Positions 44,001-53,893 are shown, numbered from the stretch's first letter. The stretch: 64,000 bases of DNA from Prochlorococcus sp. AG-363-O06 (GCA_003280085.1 QCFY01000001.1:1-64000); one strand, 5' to 3'. Notes: generated by a model from the sequence alone, not told the origin. Translations and numbers: made by a program.

Positions 44001-45305
44001 TTACATCAATGTTCTAGCTAAAGCCAGTAGGAAAAGGCCCATCAAATCGGGATTCAGGCATGAGATTCTCTCGGAACGACGACGCGCCAAAGCTGGTTGA
44101 AGATTCTTGGAAGTCTTCGGTTCTAGGAAAAGTTTTAGTAATTCCACAAGCTCATTAGGTTCTGTCGCAGAAAAGCGCATGCAAGCGGCTCCTCCAGCCT
44201 CTTTAAGACCACGAGAATCAGCCAAAAACACCCTCGCTTCTGAAGCAAGAGCCTCTATAGCCGGTAAACCAAATCCTTCAATACTACTTGGAATCACTAC
44301 TGCAAAGGCATGCTTGTATACCAAAGCCAATTCAAAATCAGTAAATCCAGCAGAAATGATCCGTCCCACTAAATGTGGCGCAAATGCTTCCAACTCCGTA
44401 CACCTTTTTTGAGCACCAATCCCACAAAGCACTAATTGAATACCTTCCAAGTCAGGATTTTTCAATGCTTTTGCTACTGTCTCAGGCTTCTTATAAGAAC
44501 CAATAGCACTCGTAGCTGGTAAAAGTAAGTATGGATCTTTCAAACCAACCTTTCTTTGAAGTTGACTCCAAATTCGCTGAGCATCAGGGTGACGAATAGT
44601 CTCAGCAAAAATAGGTGCAGGTGCTGAGTGGCACCAATGGATTTGATTTGATTTATATTCCAGGAAATGCTTCAAATCCTCTGCAGTTGCTTTTGATACT
44701 GCCAGATGACTTCTGGCTCCATTAAGCCATCTTTGGCGAAGACCTGCCAAAGGCTCAGGAACCTTAAAACGCTCTGGCAAACAGTCATGGACTAAAGCCA
44801 ATTCACTACAATTAGGGCGCTCTCTACCAGAACTACTGATCCAGCTAGATAGAAAAACCTGAGCCCCCCAACTCCTAACAAAAGATGCATTTTCTAATGA
44901 AATAGTGTCAACCGCAACTGGGTCAAGAGGATCAATATGTTGTCCATCTAGACATTGAAATAAATCAGTCAATGCCAAGTGACTATCTCTATCTATCAAG
45001 CAAATAGGTGCTTCGCTATATAGCAAGCCAGGCAATTGCCATGCACGAAGAATCTGCTCCCAAACTCTTGTGATACCTCCATAAGGTCGAGAGAACCAAA
45101 TACCATCGATCAATAATCGAGGACCAGGATGACCTGCCAGTCGCAGCGAAAGCTCAGAGTGCAATAGATCGTGCACCAAAGAATTATCTGCAGAGAATTT
45201 AGACAACAACATCTCCTGAGCTGCGATAGGCCCTTGGAATCGCCAGGCAGTTAAAACCTCTGATGCGGACAAACTATTAACAACAGAAGAAATATATTTA
45301 CTCAT
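44001..45305 (-). CDS. Family 4 glycosyltransferase
   Basis: A 434-residue GT-B protein with an N-terminal extension of about 60 residues before LLIDGIWFSRPYGGITRVWEQIL. The LVHDCLPERFKVPEPLAGLRQ segment and the C-terminal SSIEGFGLPAIEALASEARV show the usual E-x7-E donor site. The C-terminal half is relatively GC-richer than its neighbours. Its ATG overlaps the upstream gene's stop by 8 bases (ATGAGTAA), pointing to coupled translation. Confidence 0.87.
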   Translation of the reverse strand: MSKYISSVVNSLSASEVLTAWRFQGPIAAQEMLLSKFSADNSLVHDLLHSELSLRLAGHPGPRLLIDGIWFSRPYGGITRVWEQILRAWQLPGLLYSEAPICLIDRDSHLALTDLFQCLDGQHIDPLDPVAVDTISLENASFVRSWGAQVFLSSWISSSGRERPNCSELALVHDCLPERFKVPEPLAGLRQRWLNGARSHLAVSKATAEDLKHFLEYKSNQIHWCHSAPAPIFAETIRHPDAQRIWSQLQRKVGLKDPYLLLPATSAIGSYKKPETVAKALKNPDLEGIQLVLCGIGAQKRCTELEAFAPHLVGRIISAGFTDFELALVYKHAFAVVIPSSIEGFGLPAIEALASEARVFLADSRGLKEAGGAACMRFSATEPNELVELLKLFLEPKTSKNLQPALARRRSERISCLNPDLMGLFLLALARTLM

Positions 45306-46425
45306 GGAATGCTTGTAGTTTTTTCAATCGAGTTCGCCAAATCTGAACTGAAAAAAGTCTCTTATAGCGAGATCGAAGTTGATAACTAACCTTTATATAA
45401 AGCTTTGTATTACTAAGCAACCTTTCCAATACTAATTTTAAATCATCAGGCTTGCCAGACCATCGCAATCCCTCGACTTTACTTACCCAATGCATACCAG
45501 ATCTAGGCAAATCAAATGACAAGACAGGAATCCCACATGCCATTGCTTCCAATTGAACTATTCCAAAGGCTTCATTACATCTGTCAGACGCCAATACCAA
45601 AATATCTGAAGAGGATAAGAGGTCAGTTTTAAACTCTTCTGAAACCCTGCCATGAAAAAAAACTTCTTTGCCATTTTCTTTCAAAGCAAGTCTTTCCGCA
45701 AGGCTTTCTAACCGAAACCTATCTGGACCATCGCCAACCAAGTCTAGTCTTTTAGCTCCAGAACATTTAAAAAAAGTTTCTAATAGCCAATCAACACGTT
45801 TGTAACTATCTAGTCTACCTATCGCAATTATTCTGCCCGAAGGAGAATAATTCTTAGAGGATAAAGAGTTGAACCTTTTATTGAAAACTAATTCATAACT
45901 AGTCTCTTGCTCAGGTTGAAGGCTCAAAGGCAAACAAGCAATTTGGGAACGTGAAACTCCAACTTCCAACAAAGCTTTAACCATTACTGGCGAAGAAGTG
46001 ATCAATGGAAATAATCTTACAAAAGTTAAGGCAATAATCTGATAGATATTTTCCAAGAAACCTATCAAGCCAGGACGAGGCGAAATGAAAGAGTGCCAAT
46101 AGATATAGATAGGCCTTCTAGGCCTTAATAATCTTGCAATTAAAGCCATAGAAAAAACAGTTGGGCATGGCAAATGTGCAATAAAAGGTCTTTCACTAAA
46201 TAAAAACCTAATGAAAGAATAAGTCGGCAATGGCACTATAAATCTGCCAATAGAAAAGGAAATCAATTGGACTCTTAAATAGTTTACAGGCAATGGTTCT
46301 GGTAGACATTTTCTACTTGATTTAAGAGAATAAACCCTACCTCCCAAGAATTCAGCAAGCCCATGACATACCCGCTCTATTCCTCCAAAACCTGGAGGTT
46401 TTTCGCGCAATAATTGATCCATCAT
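45298..46425 (-). CDS. Family 4 glycosyltransferase
   Basis: A 375-residue GT4 enzyme. PPGFGGIERVCHGLAEFLGG is the typical glycine-rich N-terminal donor-side start. The middle contains IYWHSFISPRPG, and the C-terminal half has IIAIGRLDSYKRVDWLLETF, VFFHGRVSEEFKTDLLSSSDI, and the EAFGIVQLEAMACGIPVLSF donor motif. It overlaps the sulfotransferase stop by 4 bases. WbaZ/mannosyl-like activity is possible but not shown. Confidence 0.9.
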   Translation of the reverse strand: MMDQLLREKPPGFGGIERVCHGLAEFLGGRVYSLKSSRKCLPEPLPVNYLRVQLISFSIGRFIVPLPTYSFIRFLFSERPFIAHLPCPTVFSMALIARLLRPRRPIYIYWHSFISPRPGLIGFLENIYQIIALTFVRLFPLITSSPVMVKALLEVGVSRSQIACLPLSLQPEQETSYELVFNKRFNSLSSKNYSPSGRIIAIGRLDSYKRVDWLLETFFKCSGAKRLDLVGDGPDRFRLESLAERLALKENGKEVFFHGRVSEEFKTDLLSSSDILVLASDRCNEAFGIVQLEAMACGIPVLSFDLPRSGMHWVSKVEGLRWSGKPDDLKLVLERLLSNTKLYIKVSYQLRSRYKRLFSVQIWRTRLKKLQAFHE

Positions 46426-47444
46426 AAACCCTTAATAAGTTCAAGGAGCTGCCTCATAGGCTTAGTAATTTTCCAACTCTTAGATGATCTCAATGCCTTC
46501 AACTCTCCTCTTAAATCTTTAATTTGCACATTAGACTCATTAACCATTTCCTCTAGCCGAAGCTCTTTTTCAAGAGAACTTCTTTTATTAATACTTTCAG
46601 GACGAAGTTCTGAATTTCTAAATACATCTAGAATTGGCCTAGGAATTGAATAAAAAGTTTCTCGAAAAGCAGAGATTTTAGCAGAAGAATCTACGACTTT
46701 TTCATATAAATCGCTACAAATTTTAGTTAGGTTTATAGAATAATTATTATTCAATTGACTAAATTCAATGGAATTTGAACGATTCAAGGAAAGCTCAATT
46801 CTAGATTTAACAACGTTTTTCCAAACCTCCTTAGAAGGAGCACCCTCACCAAGATTTACTAGAAAATTATCGATAAGGGTTCTAGTTAAGCTAGAACTAT
46901 AGTTATCTTTTAAGTCTAATAGGTCTTGATATGTTGTGAGGCAGTCATTTTCTTGAATCACTCCTGCCAAATGATAATTATATAAAAACCATAGAGTAAG
47001 TCCCTCCTCCAACTTTATCCCATCACGAGAATAAAGAGAAGTCGCTACATCTATAGGGTTCCTAATTACAGCAACTATAGGAACTCTTTTAAGAAATATA
47101 TGCAGGTAAGCCCCATAAGTAAGACATAGTCTTGGATCCTTATCTACCCAGTTTTGATTCAGTGCATAAAACGAAAAAGCAGATCTCAACTCTTTAAGGC
47201 TTTGAAGACTCTCAACTGAATCCCATTCAGGACTAAGCAAAGGCAAGCGCTTCCAAGTCAAACCAATCGAATCTAAAAGTGATTCATTTAGTTCCATCAA
47301 GCGCTTGGACTCGAAAAACCCCCTAGGGTTTTCAAGCTTCAATTCAAGCTCTGCTGATCGAGCTTTAGCTTTCAAACCCCTTAAATCTTGAATAATTGCG
47401 GCAAGAAGTGAGGTGCCGGATCTATGGCAACCTGTCACAAACAC
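46422..47444 (-). CDS. Sulfotransferase with C-terminal coiled-coil tail
   Basis: A 340-residue PAPS-dependent sulfotransferase. The 5'-phosphosulfate loop is GCHRSGTSLLAA at residues 5-16, and the 3'-phosphate site is VIRNPIDVATSLYSRDG near 130. The C-terminal 60 residues are charged coiled coil ending SSKSWKITKPMRQLL, a motif often seen at the end of glycan-assembly proteins. It starts at a GTG preceded by AGGAG seven bases away. It heads a four-gene operon with three GT4 genes, suggesting sulfation of the glycan they build. Confidence 0.87.
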   Translation of the reverse strand: MFVTGCHRSGTSLLAAIIQDLRGLKAKARSAELELKLENPRGFFESKRLMELNESLLDSIGLTWKRLPLLSPEWDSVESLQSLKELRSAFSFYALNQNWVDKDPRLCLTYGAYLHIFLKRVPIVAVIRNPIDVATSLYSRDGIKLEEGLTLWFLYNYHLAGVIQENDCLTTYQDLLDLKDNYSSSLTRTLIDNFLVNLGEGAPSKEVWKNVVKSRIELSLNRSNSIEFSQLNNNYSINLTKICSDLYEKVVDSSAKISAFRETFYSIPRPILDVFRNSELRPESINKRSSLEKELRLEEMVNESNVQIKDLRGELKALRSSKSWKITKPMRQLLELIKGL

Positions 47445-47539
47445 GATTTACTCCTAAAAAGCTTTATTAAACAGCCTAGTGGCTGGGCTAAAGAGGTATA
47501 GAAATTCATTAGTGTTGGTAAATCATCTAAAGTCACATT

Positions 47540-48283
47540 ATGACTAAAAAGGTGAGCTTCCTAATCTGTGGCACCCAAAAAGGAGGTACTACGGCATTAG
47601 CTGAATATTTGCGATTACATCCAGCCCTTTATATTCCTAACATTAAAGAAATTCATTTCTTTGATGATGAAAAAGAATTTAAAAAAAGGCCCAACCCCCA
47701 TAAATACCACAAACATTTTCGGGAATCTCCCTTAAAAAGCATATGGGGAGAAGCTACACCTATATATATGTACTGGGAGCCTTGTGCACAAAGAATATGG
47801 AGTTACAACCCATCTATGCGATTAATAGCAATCTTGAGAAATCCCATAACAAGAGCATATTCACATTGGTCCATGGAATATGGCAGAGGTAATGAATCAT
47901 TAGACTTTGAAAGTGCTATCAAATTTGAAGAAGAAAGGTGTCGAGATAATCTACCTCATCAGCATAGAATTTTCTCTTATGTTGATAGAGGTTTCTATAG
48001 CAACCAAATCAGGAGATTATGGAGATTTTTTGGTAAAGATTCACTGCTAATCCTAAAGCAAGAAGATTTAAAAGCCAATCCAGACGATTGCCTAAACCAA
48101 ATTTACAAACACCTAAACATTAGGCCTATAGCAAATTCTAAAAAGATTGAATCACATAAAGGGGATTATCCAGGCAAAATGAATCCTTCAAGTTTGAAAA
48201 AATTAAAAAGAATCTTCTGGCATGAAATATGTCAACTAGAAAGTCTCCTGAATTGGGATTGCAGTGATTGGCTTAAGGTATAA
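47540..48283 (+). CDS. Sulfotransferase
   Basis: A 247-residue sulfotransferase of the heparan/chondroitin type. The PAPS 5' loop is CGTQKGGTTALAEYLRLHP (about 10-28), followed by KEIHFFDD, and the 3' site is AILRNPITRAYSHWSMEYGRG near 95-115. LILKQEDLKANPDDCL is also conserved in the family. It is divergent from the other sulfotransferase and is the first of three plus-strand genes with 4-5 base spacing. Its substrate is probably a surface glycan. Confidence 0.92.
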   Translation: MTKKVSFLICGTQKGGTTALAEYLRLHPALYIPNIKEIHFFDDEKEFKKRPNPHKYHKHFRESPLKSIWGEATPIYMYWEPCAQRIWSYNPSMRLIAILRNPITRAYSHWSMEYGRGNESLDFESAIKFEEERCRDNLPHQHRIFSYVDRGFYSNQIRRLWRFFGKDSLLILKQEDLKANPDDCLNQIYKHLNIRPIANSKKIESHKGDYPGKMNPSSLKKLKRIFWHEICQLESLLNWDCSDWLKV

Positions 48284-48288
48284 ATATT

Positions 48289-49149
48289 ATGAAAATACTA
48301 TTAGGGATTCCACATGTATTCTCTCCGAAAAAAAACTCACTATATTCATCCCAAAAGGAGTCGAAAAGAAAAACAAAAGAAATTGCACTTGAAGAAGCAA
48401 CCATTGGAAATATTAATCGGCATAAAAAAAACCACTGGGTTCATGCTTCTCTAGGGAAAGGTAAGCCGATTATAACTAGAGAGTTCACTTGCTCAGTCGG
48501 GGCAGATATAACTATCCAAGTATTTACTCATACAGAAGCATCACTAACGAATCAGCTTCCAACACATCAAGGTCTAGAAATAATCAATGCTGATATTGAA
48601 GAGCAGAAACTAGTCCCACTATTTGCTTCTAAAAGTATTTTAATGCAAGCAAAAGACTATGATCTTATAGGATATATGGAAGATGATTTATTAATTGAGG
48701 ATCCGGAATTCTTTAAGAAGTTACTGTATCTAGATTCACAAATTAATGACAACTATGCATTCCTTCCCCATCGTTGTGAACACATAAAAGGCAAAGGTGA
48801 TGTCATATTATCTGGTGATCCCGATGGTGGAAGGCCAGATCTATTCTGGGATACAGGTGAATCAATTAAGATCAATTGGCCATTAGGCAATAAAAAATTT
48901 TACAGAGCAACAAACCCACATTCTGGTTGTTACTTTCTAAGCCAAAGGCAAGCTCTAAAAGTAGTCGAATATTGGGAAAGGTGCAATTGGCAAGCAAGCT
49001 TCCAACTATCAGGGCCTCTGGAACAAGCTGCTAGCGGTATGCTACTTCCAGTTCTAAAAGTCATGAAGCCTATTCCATCTGATTACAAATTTTTAATGGT
49101 GAGACACCTAGATGAACTTTGGAAACGCCATCCATTTGAATTAAACTAA
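48289..49149 (+). CDS. Putative glycosyltransferase-like protein, uncharacterised
   Basis: A 286-residue protein I do not recognise firmly. The acidic motif GYMEDDLLIEDPEFFKKL near 130 resembles the DxD metal site and following helix of GT-A glycosyltransferases, and the NPHSGCYFLSQRQALKV segment looks like the acceptor-side motif of such enzymes. No membrane segment or signal is seen. It sits 5 bases after the sulfotransferase and 4 bases before a DUF5672-like gene, so all three are likely co-transcribed. Confidence 0.65.
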   Translation: MKILLGIPHVFSPKKNSLYSSQKESKRKTKEIALEEATIGNINRHKKNHWVHASLGKGKPIITREFTCSVGADITIQVFTHTEASLTNQLPTHQGLEIINADIEEQKLVPLFASKSILMQAKDYDLIGYMEDDLLIEDPEFFKKLLYLDSQINDNYAFLPHRCEHIKGKGDVILSGDPDGGRPDLFWDTGESIKINWPLGNKKFYRATNPHSGCYFLSQRQALKVVEYWERCNWQASFQLSGPLEQAASGMLLPVLKVMKPIPSDYKFLMVRHLDELWKRHPFELN

Positions 49150-49153
49150 CCAA

Positions 49154-50071
49154 ATGATATCTGAAAGAAACCCAATCAATAGAATCTTGAAGTATCGCCA
49201 AGATATTTGGCTAAATCACTGTTCATATGTACTTGAGCATCTTTTCAAACCTTATTTCAAAGGGAATAATGGTTTCATTCACAACAAGGACTTATATGCA
49301 GCAGTTGTTATAGATAGTCGAATCAATCAGCAATGGTTATTTACTATTCTAAATTCGGTATTAATGTCACCTAAAGGCACTAAACTAATTATACTTACTG
49401 ACAATGTTGGTATTGACAAAGGTAAATCATTGCTTAAGGAAAATAATATCAATTTAGCCTTACAATGGATTTCCATTGAAAGTGTTAAACCAAAGATAAA
49501 TTTAACTAGTCAAGTCAGCTTCAACCAATTATGTAAATCACCAAGCTTCTGGTCTATTTTCAGTGAAGAGCAATTACTATTCGTGCAAACTGACGCTCTA
49601 ATTGTAGAGCCAATTCCAGAGTTCTTTTTTAAATTCCCATATTTAGGTGCGCCATTTAGACCATGCCAAAAGAGTGAGTATTTTGAAAGTAGAAATGAGC
49701 AAGGTGAGCTATCTGGATTCTTTAAGGTTGACACCCCAATTCATAGTTCACCTCATCCAGAGGTTTACCCACATCTTTATGGGAATGGGGGCCTTTCAAT
49801 TCGCAATCGTTCTTTAATGCAAAGGATTTGTGAAGAGCATGGTTCCAATAGTTTGAAAGAGGAACAAGAAGATGTCTTCTTTAGCAGGCATATAAGTAAG
49901 TACTCCACACCAGTGCCTATCCAAATTGCTCAAGCATTTGCCTGTGAATCAATTTATAATGAGACTTCCATAGGGAGTCATTCGGCTTGGAAATATTTTG
50001 ACAGTGGAGAACTTTCTATTCACCTAGAGAGGCATTTAAAGCAATGTATTTCAATTATATACAAACATTAG
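49154..50071 (+). CDS. DUF5672-like putative glycosyltransferase
   Basis: A 305-residue protein that resembles DUF5672: LLFVQTDALIVEPIPEFF (a DxD-like site), FPYLGAPFRPC, then LYGNGGLSIRNRSLMQRI and EEQEDVFFSRHI. These blocks resemble GT-A acceptor and metal motifs, so a sugar-transfer role is likely but unproven. It is the third gene of the sulfotransferase operon. Its last 17 bases overlap the convergent GT9 gene. Confidence 0.72.
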   Translation: MISERNPINRILKYRQDIWLNHCSYVLEHLFKPYFKGNNGFIHNKDLYAAVVIDSRINQQWLFTILNSVLMSPKGTKLIILTDNVGIDKGKSLLKENNINLALQWISIESVKPKINLTSQVSFNQLCKSPSFWSIFSEEQLLFVQTDALIVEPIPEFFFKFPYLGAPFRPCQKSEYFESRNEQGELSGFFKVDTPIHSSPHPEVYPHLYGNGGLSIRNRSLMQRICEEHGSNSLKEEQEDVFFSRHISKYSTPVPIQIAQAFACESIYNETSIGSHSAWKYFDSGELSIHLERHLKQCISIIYKH

Positions 50072-51188
50072 TATTAATCCAATTGATAACTTGCTCAGGA
50101 TCCACTGACCTAAGGCATGGATGACTGTCCACTAAACAATTATCATTCCGGAAATGATTATCAGCACATTTTGAACAGGTTTCCTTTGCGATAGTTCTAG
50201 AAACATTTTTGCATCTAGGCATCCATAAACGAATAGGACTTGCACCAATACCATCTATATCATTACCTACAATCGCAAAAGTTGGTGTGCCTACTGCAGC
50301 TGCTATATGCAAAGGTCCTGCATCAACACTAATCACTCCACGAGCCAAAAGAGAAGCGCCAGCTAACTGCATCAAAGTTGTCTGACCTCTCAAATCAATT
50401 AACGAAGTAGATTCAACTAAATCTTCTTCAGAGTCTCCCGCGTTATAAGTATCCCTTTGAGCATTAGGCGAGCTGCCAACTAAACCAACGCTTAATCCTT
50501 TAATAGAAGCAAATTCAATTACCTTTTTCCAATAATCAAAAGGCCAAATTTTTGCACCTCGTGCTGTCGTGCAATGTATTAGTAAATCCGGCACCTCAAA
50601 AGGAGGCTGGGAGGTGGGTAATTCAATAGCAGTGGGATCTACAAAATCGCCGATAAAAACCATATTGCAAAATAGCTCAGCAATGTAATTGGTTTTAAAC
50701 CTTCCTTTATATCGATCAACAAATTCTTTACTGTCCCATTCTGGGTCAGCAAGAAAACTTTGCTGAGGAAGATCTCCCCATGGCAAATGGCTTCGGAGAT
50801 TTGCTTTCAAGCTTCCACCTGCAACATAAGTAGGGTTTAGCCAAGGCACTAATGCACATGTAACAGGGTTAAACCCATCTAAATTGACAGCAAGTTCTAT
50901 TGAACCAAAAGCCCTTATTTTTTCAGCAAAGCACTCTTGTAATTTCAACCCTGCGCCAGGCTTAACATCATCCCAACTAATCCTCCAATCAATCGAAGGT
51001 AAAGCCAGCTCAAAATCAGCAGTAACTTCACTCCCCACAAAACCAATGACTGAGTCAGGAAAACGTTTTTTCAATCCTTTTAGCACTGGTGTGCTCACAA
51101 CAAAATTACCTACCTTGCATGAACCAAGGACCACAATATGCGGCCTCTTTTTTAAATTCTCGCCGGCATAGCGAAGCAAGCTCAGCAT
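50055..51188 (-). CDS. GT9 heptosyltransferase-like protein
   Basis: A 377-residue GT9 family protein. VLGSCKVGNFVVSTPVLKGLKKRFP is the N-terminal GT9 start, DLLIHCTTARGAKIWPFDYWKKVIEF the inter-domain segment, and VISVDAGPLHIAAAVGTPTFAIVG the C-terminal donor motif. A Cys-rich stretch near the end (CSKCADNHFRNDNC) may bind a metal. It likely adds heptose or another sugar to a core oligosaccharide. Its ATG is 20 bases from the divergent gene at 51209. Confidence 0.88.
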   Translation of the reverse strand: MLSLLRYAGENLKKRPHIVVLGSCKVGNFVVSTPVLKGLKKRFPDSVIGFVGSEVTADFELALPSIDWRISWDDVKPGAGLKLQECFAEKIRAFGSIELAVNLDGFNPVTCALVPWLNPTYVAGGSLKANLRSHLPWGDLPQQSFLADPEWDSKEFVDRYKGRFKTNYIAELFCNMVFIGDFVDPTAIELPTSQPPFEVPDLLIHCTTARGAKIWPFDYWKKVIEFASIKGLSVGLVGSSPNAQRDTYNAGDSEEDLVESTSLIDLRGQTTLMQLAGASLLARGVISVDAGPLHIAAAVGTPTFAIVGNDIDGIGASPIRLWMPRCKNVSRTIAKETCSKCADNHFRNDNCLVDSHPCLRSVDPEQVINWINTNVCI

Positions 51189-51208
51189 CTTGTCAAGCGA
51201 AGAAAATT

Positions 51209-52279
51209 ATGTTTACAGATCGCCCTTTGCGCATAGAAGTACTTTTAAACAGTCCTGGGCCGCATGCTCAAGTACGCATATTAGACCCGTTCTTAGCACT
51301 TAAACAACTTGGAATTGATTGTCGCATCCATGAACGTCCTTTTCGATTCAGTCAATGCATAAGGCCTCATTCAATAGTGATATGGCAAAGACCCTTACCT
51401 CAAAGCCAGTTAATGCAATGGGAACATCTGCAATGGCTCAGAGAAAGAGGTTGTCTTTTGCTTACTGAATGGGACGACCATCCGAACTTATTCCCTCCCC
51501 CGATAACTACTGGTCTTCACAAAGTAAGAATGGCTCCTCTTGAAATTTGTCACGTAATTCATACTTCAAATCGAAACCTTGCAAATTATCTCAGTCAATA
51601 CAATCCCTTTACTCTGATAGCAGAGAATAATGTCAAAGAAATTCCTAGTCTAAATATAAAAAAGCACAAAAGTAAACAGCTAAGAGTATTTATTGGGAAC
51701 CTGAATCGTAGCAACGAGCATATGGCAATATTAGACAGCCTTAACCTATGGCTTAAGAGGGAAAAGAATTTAACAATAATTGTAGTTTCTGACAGGAAAT
51801 TAATAAATAGATTGCCACCTGAACGTGTTGAAGGATACAATCTATTAAACTATAAAGCATATAGACATTTACTAAGTACATGCCACATAGCATTACTTCC
51901 TTTGAAAGATAGTTGCGAAAATAAATGCAAAACAATGATCAAATTATGGGAATGCTCGGCAGAATCTGTAGCCACTATAGGAGGTCCTTGCTTATACAAC
52001 TCTGAACTGAGAGATGAAAGCCAAGGATATGCATCTAGCATTAGTGGAATAATTCCACTCGCAAATACTTTTGCATACGATCTAATCAAGAGAGAGCATT
52101 TAGTTAGAAACTCACATGCCAAAGTAATATCAGGTTGGTCTTTAGAAAAGCAACTAAAATTTAAATTATGGCAATACAAAGCCCTCTGGAGAATAAGAAA
52201 GAGTCTGGACGGTCAGCTTGTGGATAGGCTAAGCAATAAAAATCTACCCTGCATGAACAAACATGATTTTATTTACTAA
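51209..52279 (+). CDS. GT-B-like glycosyltransferase
   Basis: A 356-residue protein starting at the ATG that begins MFTDRPLRIEVLLNSPGPHAQVRILDPF; an upstream ATG in the same frame lies inside the divergent GT9 gene and is rejected. LLLTEWDDHPNLFPPP and HVIHTSNRNLANYL recall GT4-type N-domains, and STCHIALLPLKDSCENKCKTMIKLWECSAESVATIGGP looks like a donor-binding C-domain. No strong single motif fixes the family. Its last 11 bases overlap the convergent TPR gene. Confidence 0.75.
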   Translation: MFTDRPLRIEVLLNSPGPHAQVRILDPFLALKQLGIDCRIHERPFRFSQCIRPHSIVIWQRPLPQSQLMQWEHLQWLRERGCLLLTEWDDHPNLFPPPITTGLHKVRMAPLEICHVIHTSNRNLANYLSQYNPFTLIAENNVKEIPSLNIKKHKSKQLRVFIGNLNRSNEHMAILDSLNLWLKREKNLTIIVVSDRKLINRLPPERVEGYNLLNYKAYRHLLSTCHIALLPLKDSCENKCKTMIKLWECSAESVATIGGPCLYNSELRDESQGYASSISGIIPLANTFAYDLIKREHLVRNSHAKVISGWSLEKQLKFKLWQYKALWRIRKSLDGQLVDRLSNKNLPCMNKHDFIY

Positions 52280-53831
52280 GAAAATCATGTACAAAATAAT
52301 TTAATTCATTCAAAGGTTCTGCCCAGGAGCCATAATAACGACAGCGACATAAGCGCATAGATTGATATAAAAATGAGATATTTTGATCTTTTCCCCATCG
52401 CCAATCTGGGGAATTACTTAGGATCAAAATAGTCTTCAGTCCCATTGCTCCAGCAAGATGAGCCACTGCCGTATCAATAGTCACAAGCAAATCCAATCCA
52501 TCCAGGCATTGTGCTGTTTTTAGCCAATCATTGGATTTAATAGGAACCTGAAGTTCTCCTGAATCTATGACTTTGGCAACTTCAAATTGGTCATGGCAAT
52601 CAAGCTGAATACTAAACAGTTTTGCCTGATATGTTTGTTTCCATGAAAGCGCATATTCCCAAAGCTGATTAAATGGCACATCTCTCTCTCTAGCACTACG
52701 TTCTGGTTGAGGTTTGGATTGCTTACCTGCTCTCCATACCAAACCAATTTTAGGATAAGAATGAATTTTATTACGATAGTTCCTTTGCAAGTAAGGTTCT
52801 CCATTCAAAGCGAAGGTGCCATTCTGATCAAAAGCAGCTAAAGCTAAGGGTAAAAAAAATAGACCAATCTGGTTACTAGAAAAATGCCATGGAATAGCAT
52901 CAGATTCAATTAACTCTAAGGAGCAATTTTCAGGAAGAGCAAATCTTTCTTGAACCAAATTAATCAAAGAAGCCCTCAACCAAAGTCTAAGGCGCCCAAC
53001 TCTTTGGGCTGCAACTTTAATCCATGCCAAATTTTGGATTGCATCTCCAAAACCCTGATCATCCCAAACAATTAATTCTTGAATGGGATTACCTTGCCAA
53101 AGACTATCTTTTCTTCTTGGATCATTCCAAAATGAAATTTCTAAGGCTGATCCAGCAGACAAAAGTTTCTGCCCATCCAAATCAAATGGATTCGCACTTA
53201 ACTGAAAAATACCCAAATTCATTAATTGAGCTTGTAATTGGATTGATGAATTCAAGCCTCCACAAGGTGATGCAACTAAAGTCTCGAAGTTTCTTATTGA
53301 AAGTTGAGGCGAGTTCTTTTTTAAATGTAAAGCTATTGCCTGTCTTTGATAAAAAACTGATTCGTCAATCTGGCCAAGTTTATGCAAACATACTGCCTTG
53401 TTGCTTAATGCCATCATTGAGACTTTACGTCTCAATTGTTGATCTATAATTTCCAAAGCATGATTAGGTTGCAGCTGAAATAACTTCACTTCGCAAGCAG
53501 TACAACTCAACAAGTCAGAATCCTCAAATGTCAATTCATCCAATGCAAAGGCTTTCTTGAGCCACAACTCTGCTCCAGATGGATTGAGCTTCTGCAATTC
53601 AAGTAAAGCCAAGTTATTCAAAGTGCGAGGCATATTTGAATTCAATTCAATCGCCCGAAGGTAAGCTCGCCTTGCGGAAGAATCCTTACCCAAACGTTGA
53701 TTAAGGCGTCCAATGATATGCAAGTTTGCAGCTAGGTCTAAAACACCCGTAATCATGTATTGGTTAGCGAGACATAATGCCTGCTCCCATTGGCCATTAT
53801 TTTCGAGTTTGTCAATCAGCTCTTTAGACAT
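52269..53831 (-). CDS. TPR protein with GT9-like glycosyltransferase domain
   Basis: A 520-residue protein. The N-terminal third has TPR-like repeats (ALCLANQYMITGVLDLAANL, AYLRAIELNSNMPRTLNNLALLELQK). The C-terminal part resembles GT9: LLVTIDTAVAHLAGAMGLKTILILS, then DWRWGKD. It is the same architecture as the gene at 60048, whose matching motif is DLVISVDTAVAHLSGALNLP. Such TPR-linked glycosyltransferases can modify proteins, which is inference. It is convergent with the GT gene at 51209. Confidence 0.78.
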   Translation of the reverse strand: MSKELIDKLENNGQWEQALCLANQYMITGVLDLAANLHIIGRLNQRLGKDSSARRAYLRAIELNSNMPRTLNNLALLELQKLNPSGAELWLKKAFALDELTFEDSDLLSCTACEVKLFQLQPNHALEIIDQQLRRKVSMMALSNKAVCLHKLGQIDESVFYQRQAIALHLKKNSPQLSIRNFETLVASPCGGLNSSIQLQAQLMNLGIFQLSANPFDLDGQKLLSAGSALEISFWNDPRRKDSLWQGNPIQELIVWDDQGFGDAIQNLAWIKVAAQRVGRLRLWLRASLINLVQERFALPENCSLELIESDAIPWHFSSNQIGLFFLPLALAAFDQNGTFALNGEPYLQRNYRNKIHSYPKIGLVWRAGKQSKPQPERSARERDVPFNQLWEYALSWKQTYQAKLFSIQLDCHDQFEVAKVIDSGELQVPIKSNDWLKTAQCLDGLDLLVTIDTAVAHLAGAMGLKTILILSNSPDWRWGKDQNISFLYQSMRLCRCRYYGSWAEPLNELNYFVHDFLSK

Positions 53832-53893
53832 TTAAATTCCTACCTTGCAGAATCATTGCATTAATCGGAACAAAGCATGAGATGCTTGGGAGC

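Noticed and set aside
51089-51208. Extension of the GT gene at 51209 by 40 residues
   Set aside because: The extension runs back inside the divergent GT9 gene; the ATG at 51209 opens directly onto the conserved start.
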